Source: Rippkaea orientalis PCC 8801
GTDB taxonomy: Bacteria; Cyanobacteriota; Cyanobacteriia; Cyanobacteriales; Microcystaceae
DNA length: 64,000 nucleotides
Assembly (NCBI RefSeq): GCF_000021805.1
Contig: NC_011726.1
Coordinates: forward strand, 4,496,097 to 4,560,096
Reading direction: 5' to 3'
Position 1 is the stretch's first letter. Each line of letters starts with the position of its first letter. The notes under the pieces were generated by a model. The model was not told the DNA's origin and did not search any database. It saw nothing but the letters and a program-made list of their open reading frames with translations. The translations under genes were made by a program, and so were the position numbers. This document shows, piece by piece, positions 55,398 through 63,960 of this stretch.

Positions 55398-56186
55398 TTA
55401 ATGGATAGAAAGCGAAAATTTTTCTTTCAATTCAACAAATTTACTGGGGTTAGAAAATTTGTGTCGCCACTGCATTAAATGTTGATTCCAAGCACTAGGC
55501 ATTTGATCCCAAGTTCTTCCATCAAGGATTCTTCCACCAGCTTTAGAATAATTTCCTCCCCATTGCTTAAAAAAGAAAGCCACTTTTGCCTCTTGTGTTT
55601 GTTGTAAAATAGATTGAACCCATTCTGCTTCTATTGGACGATGTTTAAAACCCGATTCACCCCCAACAATTACCCAATGAATATCTCTCAAATCTAAGTA
55701 TAATGCGCCTAAAAGGGGTTCGCAAGATAAAAATCGAACTTTTGCTGGTACTTGTCGCAAAGCATCTATTCTTTTAGTATAGGTTTGATTTTCAACAGAT
55801 ACACCCATCCAAATATTATCAGACCAATCTAACTGAGGAGCTAATTCTAAAAGACGCTGATCCCGTTTAGTCAAAATTTGATAAATATGCCAAGGTGTTT
55901 CTTTCATTACTGCAAAAACAGCTTGAAGATAATGTAAAGGAACTTCTTCGTGAAAAAGATCACTCATGGAGTTGACAAAAATTCGGCTAGGAGTGCGCCA
56001 ACGTTTAGGCTGATCGAGTCTTTCTGGATGAAGCGTTAATTTAAAGCCTTCTGGAAAATTGTTAGGAAACCGTTCAGTTAATGCTTCGGCATAACAATAA
56101 CGACAACCAGGACTCACCTTACTGCATCCAGTTGAGGGATTCCAGGTTTTATCTGTCCATTCGATACCAGTGTTACTACTTGACAT
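55398..56186 (-). CDS. Phage Gp37/Gp68 (DUF5131) three-Cys-motif protein
   Basis: 262 residues. The start GIEWTDKTWNPSTGCSKVSPGCRYCYAE holds cysteines 21, 28 and 31 in a C-x6-C-x2-C pattern, suggestive of an iron-sulfur cluster or zinc site as in radical-SAM-related proteins. RIFVNSMSDLFHEEVP, YQILTKRDQRL and VIVGGESG are further family blocks. Homologues occur in phages and mobile islands and usually pair with TcmP, as here. The reaction is unknown. Confidence 0.85.
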   Translation of the reverse strand: MSSSNTGIEWTDKTWNPSTGCSKVSPGCRYCYAEALTERFPNNFPEGFKLTLHPERLDQPKRWRTPSRIFVNSMSDLFHEEVPLHYLQAVFAVMKETPWHIYQILTKRDQRLLELAPQLDWSDNIWMGVSVENQTYTKRIDALRQVPAKVRFLSCEPLLGALYLDLRDIHWVIVGGESGFKHRPIEAEWVQSILQQTQEAKVAFFFKQWGGNYSKAGGRILDGRTWDQMPSAWNQHLMQWRHKFSNPSKFVELKEKFSLSIH

Positions 56187-56316
56187 AATCTCAGTATATA
56201 TTTGACTGGATTAATTTTCAATACCCCTTAAGTACATATGTCTGTCATTAACAAATAAAAAACAGAGAAAATGATAATGATGGCTTTGAGGTCTAAAGTT
56301 AGATCTTTTTCGTTTA

Positions 56317-56982
56317 TTATGGAATTAAGGATAGTTTTTGTAACAATAGTTCTGCTCTTTGAGTGACGATTTCCCAATCATTATTATTAATGGCTTCTGG
56401 GGGAAATAATTGCCCCGATAGTCCGACCGCGATCGCTCCTGCTTCAATAAATAGAGAAGCGTTGTCTAGGGTTACGCCCCCGGTAGGAATCAGGGGAATA
56501 GACCCTAAAGGACCCTGTAATCCCTTAATATAACCGATTCCTCCCATTGCTTGCACGGGGAAGACTTTAACACAACTTGCCCCCAATTGCCACGCGGTGA
56601 TAATTTCTGTGGGGGATAACGCACCGGGAATGATGGGAATTTGGGCTTGAATAGCCATTTCTATGAGTTTAGGGCTAACGTGGGGGGTAAAGCAAAATTG
56701 AACCTCTGCGGCGATCGCTGCTTCTAATTCTTGGGGGGTCAATATTGTCCCCGTTCCTAGGGTGCATTCCGGCAATTCTTGCCGTAGTTGCTGGATTAAT
56801 TGGGCAGGTTGGGTACTATTCCAGGTAATTTCGATCAAGTGCATTCCACCAGCAGCGACGGCTTTAGCCATGTTCAAGCCGATTTCAGGATCGGATGTGC
56901 GAATGACTGCGATCGACTGATATTTTCGCAGTAACTCTCGCCAAAGCTCTGATTTTTCAAAATAACGCTCTAAGGAAGACAA
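56317..56982 (-). CDS. eda: KDPG/KHG aldolase
   Basis: 221 residues of the 2-keto-3-deoxy-6-phosphogluconate / 2-keto-4-hydroxyglutarate aldolase family. The catalytic Glu is in LIEITWNS (about 53-60), and the Schiff-base Lys is in CVKVFPVQ (about 139-146). IPTGGVTLDNA is the phosphate-binding end. It would serve the Entner-Doudoroff route or hydroxyglutarate breakdown. The start codon is TTG at 56982; no in-frame ATG lies before the first conserved residues. Confidence 0.9.
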   Translation of the reverse strand: MSSLERYFEKSELWRELLRKYQSIAVIRTSDPEIGLNMAKAVAAGGMHLIEITWNSTQPAQLIQQLRQELPECTLGTGTILTPQELEAAIAAEVQFCFTPHVSPKLIEMAIQAQIPIIPGALSPTEIITAWQLGASCVKVFPVQAMGGIGYIKGLQGPLGSIPLIPTGGVTLDNASLFIEAGAIAVGLSGQLFPPEAINNNDWEIVTQRAELLLQKLSLIP

Positions 56983-57212
56983 GTTAGGATCTCAGTAATT
57001 CTCATTTTTCTTGTTTATCTTAACGCTTGGAAAAACACTTTTTTGTTTGTGTTATGGATACTTAAGATTTTAACAGCATAATATCATACCATACAATTGA
57101 CTTAATTAAAAATATTTGACGAGACTTGTCTTGAAACTTTACAATATTTCTGGGGCTAGTTGATCGCTTGACTATTTCCTATTTTCCCTTCCTTAATATT
57201 GCTATTTTGATC

Positions 57213-58700
57213 ATGACAAACCTATTAATTAAAGAAGAAAATGAAAGCTATTATAACCAAGAAGAATGGCAACGAGGATATCAATCCCAACCGAATGAAT
57301 ATGACTATTGCGTTGAGGATATTGAGGGAAAAATTCCCCCTGAATTACAGGGAACATTGTTTCGCAATGGACCGGGTTTATTAGAGGTTCAAGGAGTCCC
57401 CCTTAAGCATCCGTTTGATGGAGATGGAATGGTTTGTGCTATTTCTTTTTTACCCGATGGACGAGTCCATTTTCGGAATCGTTTTGTGCGGACTGAAGGG
57501 TATGTCAAAGAACAGGAAGCTCAAAAAATGCTGTATCGGGGGGTTTTTGGGACACAGAAACCAGGGGGATGGCTAAATAATTTGTTTGACCTAAAAATCA
57601 AAAATATTGCCAATACAAATATTATTTATTGGGGAGAAAAACTCCTAGCACTTTGGGAAGCAGGACAGCCTTATCGCTTAGATCCAAACACCTTAGAAAC
57701 GTTAGGAATTGATGATCTTGATGGAGTAATCACTGATAACGGATCAATTTCGGCTCATCCTTGTCTTGATCCCCATTGTGAGTTAGATAAGGGTCAACCT
57801 TGTTTAGTTAATTTTTCCATTAAACCAGGACTTTCTAGTACCATTACTGTCTATGAATTTAATCCCCAAGGGCAATTATTACGCTGTCATTCTCACATTA
57901 CTCCAGGCTTTTGTTTTATCCATGATTTTGCCATTACTGAACATTATTGTATTTTCTTACAAAACGCCGTAACTTTTAATCCTATTCCCTATATTTTAGG
58001 ATTAAAAGGAGCCGGAAACTGTGTTAAATTTCAACCAAATCAACCGAGTCGGTTTATTATTATTCCCCGTGTTCCTCCTTATAAACAAGTGAAAATAATA
58101 GAGGCAAAAGCGGGATTTGTTTTCCATCATGCTAATGCGTTTGAAGTCAAAAATAAGATTTATCTTGACTCAATTGCCTATAATTCTTTGCCAGAACTTC
58201 AACCGAATAGAAGCTATTTAGAGATCGATTTTGATCAAATAGATCCCTCCCAATTATGGCGATTTACCCTTGACTTAAATGACAATACTGTACAAAGTCA
58301 AAAAATAAGCGATCGCCCTTGTGAATTTCCAGTTATTAACCCCCAGAAAGTCGGTCAAAATTACCGTTATATATATCTCAATGCTTCCCACCATCCGACA
58401 GAAAATTCCCCCTTTCAAGCGATTCTTAAAGTTGATCTAGAAACCCAACAACAAGAGATCCATTCTTTCGCACCTACGGGTTATGTAGGGGAACCGATTT
58501 TTGTCCCTCATCCTAATGGTATTACTGAGGATGATGGCTGGTTATTAGTAATGGTTTATAATGGGACTCTTCATCGTTCTGATCTGGTGATTTTAGACGC
58601 AAAAGACTTAAGTAAACCCCCCATTGCGCGAGTCCATTTAAAACATCATATCCCCTATGGATTACATGGGAGTTGGACTTCTGAAATAATTGATCATTGA
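57213..58700 (+). CDS. Carotenoid cleavage oxygenase (apocarotenoid 15,15'-oxygenase-like)
   Basis: A 495-residue retinal-pigment-epithelium-type oxygenase. The four iron-binding histidines lie in SAHPCLD (His182), FIHDFAI (His237), VFHHANAFE (His305) and YGLHGSW (His485). Cyanobacterial members such as Synechocystis Diox1/ACO cleave apocarotenals to retinal. I start at ATG 57213 (MTNLLIKEE); the TTG at 57168 adds an unlikely hydrophobic leader. No rhodopsin gene is in the window. Confidence 0.9.
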   Translation: MTNLLIKEENESYYNQEEWQRGYQSQPNEYDYCVEDIEGKIPPELQGTLFRNGPGLLEVQGVPLKHPFDGDGMVCAISFLPDGRVHFRNRFVRTEGYVKEQEAQKMLYRGVFGTQKPGGWLNNLFDLKIKNIANTNIIYWGEKLLALWEAGQPYRLDPNTLETLGIDDLDGVITDNGSISAHPCLDPHCELDKGQPCLVNFSIKPGLSSTITVYEFNPQGQLLRCHSHITPGFCFIHDFAITEHYCIFLQNAVTFNPIPYILGLKGAGNCVKFQPNQPSRFIIIPRVPPYKQVKIIEAKAGFVFHHANAFEVKNKIYLDSIAYNSLPELQPNRSYLEIDFDQIDPSQLWRFTLDLNDNTVQSQKISDRPCEFPVINPQKVGQNYRYIYLNASHHPTENSPFQAILKVDLETQQQEIHSFAPTGYVGEPIFVPHPNGITEDDGWLLVMVYNGTLHRSDLVILDAKDLSKPPIARVHLKHHIPYGLHGSWTSEIIDH

Positions 58701-58705
58701 GTAAT

Positions 58706-59737
58706 TTAAAGGAGGGAATCTAAGAGATCTTCAGCTCCAAATCTCACAACATCAGTACAGGGAAGACCAGTTTGTGTTTCAATAGTTTTGATGGCTTGTT
58801 GTGCTTTTTCATCATCTAAATGAAAGGTATTCAGCACAATAGCCTTCACTTTAACTGGTTCAATTGCTCCCGCAACACTAGCAACTGTTTCGTATAAATT
58901 AATCACGTCAGGTAGCGGAGGAATAGCGACATCAGGACAGCTACTAATATGGGTTTGTCCAGGGCGATGAACTAATAATAATCCTGTCGGTTGACTCCCT
59001 CTAATTAAAGGTAGGGTTGCGGTCGATCCTGGATGTAATAAAGATCCTTGACCTTCTATCCATAATACATCATAATCATTGCCAGAATTGACCACTATTT
59101 GTTCTACGGCACCAGCCGCAAAATCAACCCGTATAGCATCAAGAGGAATACCCGCCCCAGAAATCATTATTCCCCCTTGTCCTGTGCCTATAAATTTAGA
59201 TTTTATTCCCCGTTTTTTTGACGCAGAATGTAATTCTAAACAAGCAGACATTTTACCAATTACCATATCAGTTCCGACGGTTAAAAAACGCTTACAGGGA
59301 AGCGATCGCGCTTTAGCTGTCCCTACAGTTAATCCTGGGGGTTCTTGGCGAATATCCCAGATCCATTGCCCTAATTTTAGGGTACCAAATTGGGGAGCTA
59401 AGGGGGTATGCAGACCATTAACAATCGATAACCCTGAGTTCACTGCTTGTATGACTTCTGCTAACAAATCATCGGGTAATGCCCCTCCAGAGGGAGCAAT
59501 GCCAATTAAAAGCACATCGGGATGGTAAGCAAAGGCCTCCTCTAGATTAGCCACAATGGGGATATCTTTGGCAATTCCGGTTAAGGTACTGAGGGACTGT
59601 CCGGTGCATTCCCTATCAATAACAGCGACGATAGAGGCTTCTCCGTAGCGCAAATAAGCTAACCCTGTTTTGCCACGGGTTCCTGTAATTCCTTGATGTA
59701 GTAAAATTGCAACACTATGGTTGGCTGTCAGATGCAC
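58706..59737 (-). CDS. DUF1611 protein, D-glutamate N-acetyltransferase (DgcN)-like
   Basis: 343 residues of the DUF1611 family. The P-loop-like VGTDMVIGKMSACLEL lies at about 152-167, IWIEGQGSL-like LWIEGQGSLLHPG at about 224-236. Some DUF1611 proteins (DgcN) acetylate D-glutamate, acting before DgcA, an enolase-superfamily racemase. An enolase-superfamily gene lies 2 kb away on the same strand (61718-62770), which supports that link. The start is GTG at 59737 with AAAGGAG upstream. Confidence 0.75.
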   Translation of the reverse strand: MHLTANHSVAILLHQGITGTRGKTGLAYLRYGEASIVAVIDRECTGQSLSTLTGIAKDIPIVANLEEAFAYHPDVLLIGIAPSGGALPDDLLAEVIQAVNSGLSIVNGLHTPLAPQFGTLKLGQWIWDIRQEPPGLTVGTAKARSLPCKRFLTVGTDMVIGKMSACLELHSASKKRGIKSKFIGTGQGGIMISGAGIPLDAIRVDFAAGAVEQIVVNSGNDYDVLWIEGQGSLLHPGSTATLPLIRGSQPTGLLLVHRPGQTHISSCPDVAIPPLPDVINLYETVASVAGAIEPVKVKAIVLNTFHLDDEKAQQAIKTIETQTGLPCTDVVRFGAEDLLDSLL

Positions 59738-59880
59738 AGAAAATCACTCCTTTAATATTTAATAACATTATATTTAAAAGTTAAGCAATCTTGAGAAAAT
59801 TCTTAAATAAGATCACTTAAGTTAAATATACAATATAGGATAATAATAACAATGACAAAAAAATAATAAGCTAATTATAT

Positions 59881-61071
59881 ATGTTTTCTGAAGAAAGACC
59901 AAGAGATTTAAGCTATCGAGCTAGAAACGGAATATACTTTACTCTGTTAAGTGGAGAATTTGAAGCTCAATTTGAAACGATTATTACAAAATTATTACAA
60001 TGGATTAAATCTGACTATGACTCTAATTTGCCAGTTTCAAACATTAATCATGGTGGATTTAGAATACTTGATACTTTTTTATCTGATACTCTTAGCCAAG
60101 AATCCTTTAAAAGAATTTTTGAAATATCTTCTATAAAAAAAATTCCAATAAAAATCTTATTAGCTAATCCAGATAGTCAATTTGCTATTGCTCGACATAA
60201 CTCTTTAAGACACTCAGTACAACAAGAAACTCAGCAAGAAATGAATCGAAGAAGAGAAATCAGAGCTAAAATTGGATTTCAAAAAATTCTTGAGAGTTTT
60301 TTGAAATCAAAAAAAATAAAATATGATGATATAGCAATTCAAGAACTGAGTTATGATAAAATGGCTGAAAAGTTTAATCAAATTAAATCAAATAATGACA
60401 GTCATATAGAAATACAATTTTATACTGAGGTTCCTAGCGGACCAATGCTCTTTTTTCAAGATGTTCTTTTATCAGGATTTTACTGTGCAGGAATTTCTTC
60501 AAGAGAATTACCTTGGTTAGTGATTATTGATGATCCTAATATTAACAATGATATGTATGATGTATTTAATGCTGAATTTGAGAGGATATGGGAATTGAGT
60601 AGTACAAATAGAGAACGACCGAGTTCTGAGCTTTATAACTATGCTCATAGCTATTTTATTAGCTATTCTAGTCAAGATAAAGAAATAGCGGATCACATAG
60701 AATTACTTCTTTGGAGAAAAAATCGTTTAGTGATTAGAGATGAAAGAGATCTAACCTCTGGTCAAAATTTATCAGAAGATATTGAAAGTGTAATTGGTAA
60801 GTCACAAACATTTTTATTTTTATGTAGTCAATCTTCTAATCAAAGCGATTATTGTAGAGGAGAAATTGATGTAGCTTTTGAATACAAAAAGCTAAAAGAA
60901 CAACAAGGTAATAATGGACAAGAAGGAATACAACGAATTGTTGTTATCTCTTTAGATGGACAAAAACCGCAAGATTTACGACTTAGATCTTATTTACGTT
61001 TGCAGGGAGAGAACAGAACTGAAAGAGAATCATCAATTCGACGAATTATAGATGAAGAGGAAAGGATATAG
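59881..61071 (+). CDS. TIR-domain protein with novel N-terminal domain (putative defence effector)
   Basis: 396 residues. The C-terminal TIR domain starts near residue 256 (YFISYSSQDKEIADHIE), has a BB-loop-like RDERDLTSGQNLSEDIE, and the catalytic glutamate Glu328 in DYCRGEIDVAF, as in NAD-cleaving TIR effectors. The N-terminal 250 residues are not a named family to me. IPIKILLANPDSQFAIARHN and EVPSGPMLFFQDVLLSGFYCAG recall phospholipase D-like folds found with TIR domains. The gene is divergent from DUF1611, very AT-rich, and sits among genes of opposite strand. A role in phage defence is inference. Confidence 0.82.
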   Translation: MFSEERPRDLSYRARNGIYFTLLSGEFEAQFETIITKLLQWIKSDYDSNLPVSNINHGGFRILDTFLSDTLSQESFKRIFEISSIKKIPIKILLANPDSQFAIARHNSLRHSVQQETQQEMNRRREIRAKIGFQKILESFLKSKKIKYDDIAIQELSYDKMAEKFNQIKSNNDSHIEIQFYTEVPSGPMLFFQDVLLSGFYCAGISSRELPWLVIIDDPNINNDMYDVFNAEFERIWELSSTNRERPSSELYNYAHSYFISYSSQDKEIADHIELLLWRKNRLVIRDERDLTSGQNLSEDIESVIGKSQTFLFLCSQSSNQSDYCRGEIDVAFEYKKLKEQQGNNGQEGIQRIVVISLDGQKPQDLRLRSYLRLQGENRTERESSIRRIIDEEERI

Positions 61072-61122
61072 CCCAAAAAAGATATAACGCTGGTTGATAA
61101 AATGACTAATCCATAGATCGCA

Positions 61123-61695
61123 CTAAGAACCAAGATCAAGAGTAGCATAAATGACTGATAGAGGAGCCTCGATATCTAAATTTTCAATCCGAGCGATCGC
61201 TGCTAAATTTTCATAGGTTTCTAAGAGCCATAAATTATTAGTTGTCCGTCGAAAACATTCTACTAGATATTGTTCAGAACTCACTAAAATATATTCTTGT
61301 AAACTGGGAATAGTTCGATAAAATTGAAATTTTTTACCCCGATCAAATTGTTCCGTTGATTCTGATAGAACTTCAACAATAATTTTAGGAAATTGAACTT
61401 CATAAGAGTTAGGATCATCATTATCATCACAAGTGACTACAATATCAGGATAAAAAAAGCGTTGTTTTCCTGATAAACTGACTTTGATATCTGACATAAA
61501 CGTTTGACAGTGTGAATCTTGCAAATGTTCTCGAAAAAGAACCGCTAAATTGATACTGATGGTATTGTGTGCTTTTGTTCCTCCTGCCATAGCATAAAGT
61601 TTGCCATCAATATATTCGTGTTTAATCTCACTATGGCGTTCCAATTCTAGATAGTTTTCTGGGGAGAGGTAATCATTAGGTTTAATCGCATTCAT
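61123..61695 (-). CDS. Uma2 family protein
   Basis: 190 residues. DYLSPENYLELERHSEIKHEY, FYPDIVVTCDD with the acidic pair, and KIIVEVLSESTEQFDRGKKFQFYR are the PD-(D/E)XK-type Uma2 signatures. Functions are unknown. It lies 22 bp downstream of the racemase gene on the same strand and 51 bp after the end of the TIR gene on the other strand. It is similar in build to the Uma2 at 15603. Confidence 0.9.
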   Translation of the reverse strand: MNAIKPNDYLSPENYLELERHSEIKHEYIDGKLYAMAGGTKAHNTISINLAVLFREHLQDSHCQTFMSDIKVSLSGKQRFFYPDIVVTCDDNDDPNSYEVQFPKIIVEVLSESTEQFDRGKKFQFYRTIPSLQEYILVSSEQYLVECFRRTTNNLWLLETYENLAAIARIENLDIEAPLSVIYATLDLGS

Positions 61696-61717
61696 GATTA
61701 TACTACTATATTAGATA

Positions 61718-62770
61718 TTAGGTTTCATTTCTATATTTTACCCCTAATCCTGGTAAATTATTAAGGACTAATCTTCCTCTTTCTAAACTAACCCCTTGAA
61801 AGGGATCATCAATTAAGTTTAAATGACTATCTAAGTCTAAATAATCCGCATAAGGAGCAAGATGACACAGCGCAGTATTGGCTAAACTACTATCAGAATA
61901 ACACCCATACATAATCTGTAGTTTACACGCTTTAGCTATCGCAATCATCCTCATGACTTCGCTTAACCCTCCGGCTTTCATTAGTTTAATATTAATGCCA
62001 TGAATAGAGGGAGAATAGGTAATAATATCTTCACTATTAAAACAACTTTCATCAATAAAAATAGGAAGCGGCGATCGCTGATACAATTGGGGTAAATTGC
62101 TCTCTTCTCCAACGGCAAAAGGTTGTTCAATATATTTAACATTTTGCGTTGCTAACCACTCACTCATTAGAATCGCCTCTTTTAAATTCCATCCCCCATT
62201 CGCATCAACGGTTAAAGGGAGATTAGGACATTCTTGACGAATAGCTAATAACATGGCTTTATCTGCTTCTATCCCATCGGGAGAACCTAACTTAATTTTT
62301 AAGACCTTAGCGTCCATAAAATTGAGCCAATTTCTGACTCTTTCGACGGCTTTTTCAGGGGAACTAATACCAATGGTAACGGAAGTCGGAGGAATGCGAT
62401 TGCGGTTTAATCCCCAAATTTTCCATAGCGGTAAATTGACTTTTTTTCCTAACCAATCATACAGCGCAGTATCAATGGCAGCGCGTAGAGATGAGCTAAC
62501 ATTATTTTGTTTTAAAATTCCTTCAATTTCTTGATTTTCGAGCGGATGAAAAGGTTCTATAATTGGGATGAGTTTCTCTAATTCTTGTTGTAATTGTTCG
62601 CTGTTTTTTTCTTTGCCATTAACGACAGAAAAAGGAGTGGCTTCTCCCAATCCTTCAACCCCTTCGGATTCAATTTTTAACCCAATGTTGGTATTTTCTG
62701 TATAGGTTCCTCGACTAATTGTTAAAGCAAAGCGTTTATGAACAGTAAAAAGGTCAAAAGTTACGCGCAT
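61718..62770 (-). CDS. Enolase-superfamily dipeptide epimerase / DgcA-like racemase
   Basis: 350 residues of the muconate-lactonising enzyme subgroup. The catalytic lysine pair is in LKIKLGSPDG (K-x-K, about 157-159), metal ligands in LTVDANGGW, YIEQPF and IDESCF, and the second-side Lys in NIKLMKAGG. This is the pattern of L-Ala-D/L-Glu epimerase, which recycles murein peptides, or of N-acetyl-D-glutamate racemase (DgcA). The DUF1611 gene on the same strand favours DgcA, but the epimerase remains possible. Confidence 0.85.
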   Translation of the reverse strand: MRVTFDLFTVHKRFALTISRGTYTENTNIGLKIESEGVEGLGEATPFSVVNGKEKNSEQLQQELEKLIPIIEPFHPLENQEIEGILKQNNVSSSLRAAIDTALYDWLGKKVNLPLWKIWGLNRNRIPPTSVTIGISSPEKAVERVRNWLNFMDAKVLKIKLGSPDGIEADKAMLLAIRQECPNLPLTVDANGGWNLKEAILMSEWLATQNVKYIEQPFAVGEESNLPQLYQRSPLPIFIDESCFNSEDIITYSPSIHGINIKLMKAGGLSEVMRMIAIAKACKLQIMYGCYSDSSLANTALCHLAPYADYLDLDSHLNLIDDPFQGVSLERGRLVLNNLPGLGVKYRNET

Positions 62771-62821
62771 AGTTTATCATTGAAATAATTCAGGTTTTCT
62801 ATTTACCTTGCTCTAATCAAT

Positions 62822-63008
62822 CTACAAGAGTGATTCAATCATTGTTATAAGTTGTGGAATATCTCTATGAATAACATCCCAAAATGTATTAAAATCAGTT
62901 CGGTGTAGGGGCTTGGTGTCCACGTCCGTAAACCATCTTAGATGTTAAGTGTATCATCACAGTGAAAAATGCTATAATATCAAGTAATGATGCTTTATCT
63001 CTGAGCAT
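62822..63008 (-). pseudogene. Destroyed hepT toxin gene
   Basis: The minus strand opens with ATG at 63008, reading MLRDKASLLDIIAFF, the usual HepT N-terminus, and overlapping the end of the nucleotidyltransferase gene by 14 bp. Similarity then breaks at a piece containing tgtaggggcttggtgtccac (about 62902-62921). It resumes in another frame as DFNTFWDVIHRDIPQLITMI to a stop at 62822, the usual HepT C-terminus. The catalytic R-x4-6-H centre is gone. So a deletion and repeat insertion killed the toxin. Confidence 0.8.
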
Positions 63009-63333
63009 AAATTACTTGCGATGTCTTCAGAATTTGATCACGGCGAATAGGGTTTTCACTATTTTCAACTGACTGTTTTATAGCAATATCTACTGTCCGT
63101 CCTATCCTGTTTTCTAAATCATGTTTAATTTGAGCAAGGGTTAATAATCCTTGGGGAGTGTTAGGTCTAAAACGAATCAGGATATCAATGTCGCTATCAA
63201 CATGAAATTGATCCCCGAACACTGAGCCCAATAAAGACAATTCTATAATACCCCATTGCTGGCAAAATTCAGCAATCTGCTTTTCCGATAAGCCTAAGCG
63301 TTGTTCAATTTTTTTGTCTAATTTAGTTAACAT
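62995..63333 (-). CDS. mntA: MntA-type nucleotidyltransferase antitoxin
   Basis: 112 residues. SLLGSVFGDQFHVDSDIDILI is the complete GS-x10-DxD minimal nucleotidyltransferase motif (shown in part), with a third Asp in TVDIAI. MntA proteins neutralise HepT RNases by AMPylation of a Tyr. Its hepT partner follows with a 14-bp overlap but is broken, so the antitoxin survives without its toxin. Confidence 0.85.
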   Translation of the reverse strand: MLTKLDKKIEQRLGLSEKQIAEFCQQWGIIELSLLGSVFGDQFHVDSDIDILIRFRPNTPQGLLTLAQIKHDLENRIGRTVDIAIKQSVENSENPIRRDQILKTSQVIYAQR

Positions 63334-63423
63334 AGTTCCGGCTTCCTTAGTAAGGCTTTAATCAGACTAGGGAAGAAGGACAACCTTCAACCCTGAAAAC
63401 TCTCTAAACAACGGTAGATTTAG

Positions 63424-63846
63424 CTAATTACGAGTTAGCCATTTTTGACCATTAAGGCGTTGCAAAGTATACAATACCATCAAATCCAGCGTCACTTTCT
63501 TCTCATCAATCATAAAGGACTCCAAAGTACTCGGAGGACGACCATTCACCGCCCAAGAAAATGCTTTTTGTCCCCCAATACTTTCATCGAGAAAATACAG
63601 ATTAAACTGACGTTTACCTTGATTAAAAGTCCCAACTACTTGCCAAAATTGTTCAGTGCTATCAGCCCCAGGAATTGACATTTTATCCTTAGTAAACGAT
63701 AATTGAACATCAGAAATTCCCTGTTTAGTTAATCCTTCCTTTAAAGCGGGAGTAAAATCTTGCTCGATAAATTCGGTGAAGGGTTTATCTTCTAAAGCAG
63801 GGGGTTTTTCCTTTTTAGGGGGTTGGGGAGTGGTTTCTTCTGTCAT
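63424..63846 (-). CDS. DUF2996 family protein
   Basis: 140 residues of DUF2996, a cyanobacterial and plastid family of unknown role. It has a Pro/Lys-rich start, FIEQDFTPALKEGL, then a beta-rich part WQVVGTFNQGKRQFNLYFLDE and the end LMVLYTLQRLNGQKWLTRN. No signal peptide or membrane segment. No clear operon partner. Confidence 0.85.
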   Translation of the reverse strand: MTEETTPQPPKKEKPPALEDKPFTEFIEQDFTPALKEGLTKQGISDVQLSFTKDKMSIPGADSTEQFWQVVGTFNQGKRQFNLYFLDESIGGQKAFSWAVNGRPPSTLESFMIDEKKVTLDLMVLYTLQRLNGQKWLTRN

Positions 63847-63910
63847 AGAGTTTGTCTACTCATAACTTGGATTATTTTAATTTTAGTATAATAAACCTAA
63901 AAAACGAATA

Positions 63911-63939
63911 AGGGGAAGACTTTCTATCGCCTTCCCCCT
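63911..63939 (-). terminator. Terminator of the gene at the right edge
   Basis: Hairpin ggggaag / cttcccc; on the minus strand it is followed by ttattcgtttttt. It lies about 22 bp after the stop of the partial gene ending at 63961. Confidence 0.7.
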
Positions 63940-63960
63940 AAAAATCAGCAACTTGTTGGT

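Noticed and set aside
59079-59528. 149-residue ORF opposite the DUF1611 gene
   Set aside because: Antisense shadow of a conserved gene, no recognisable domain.
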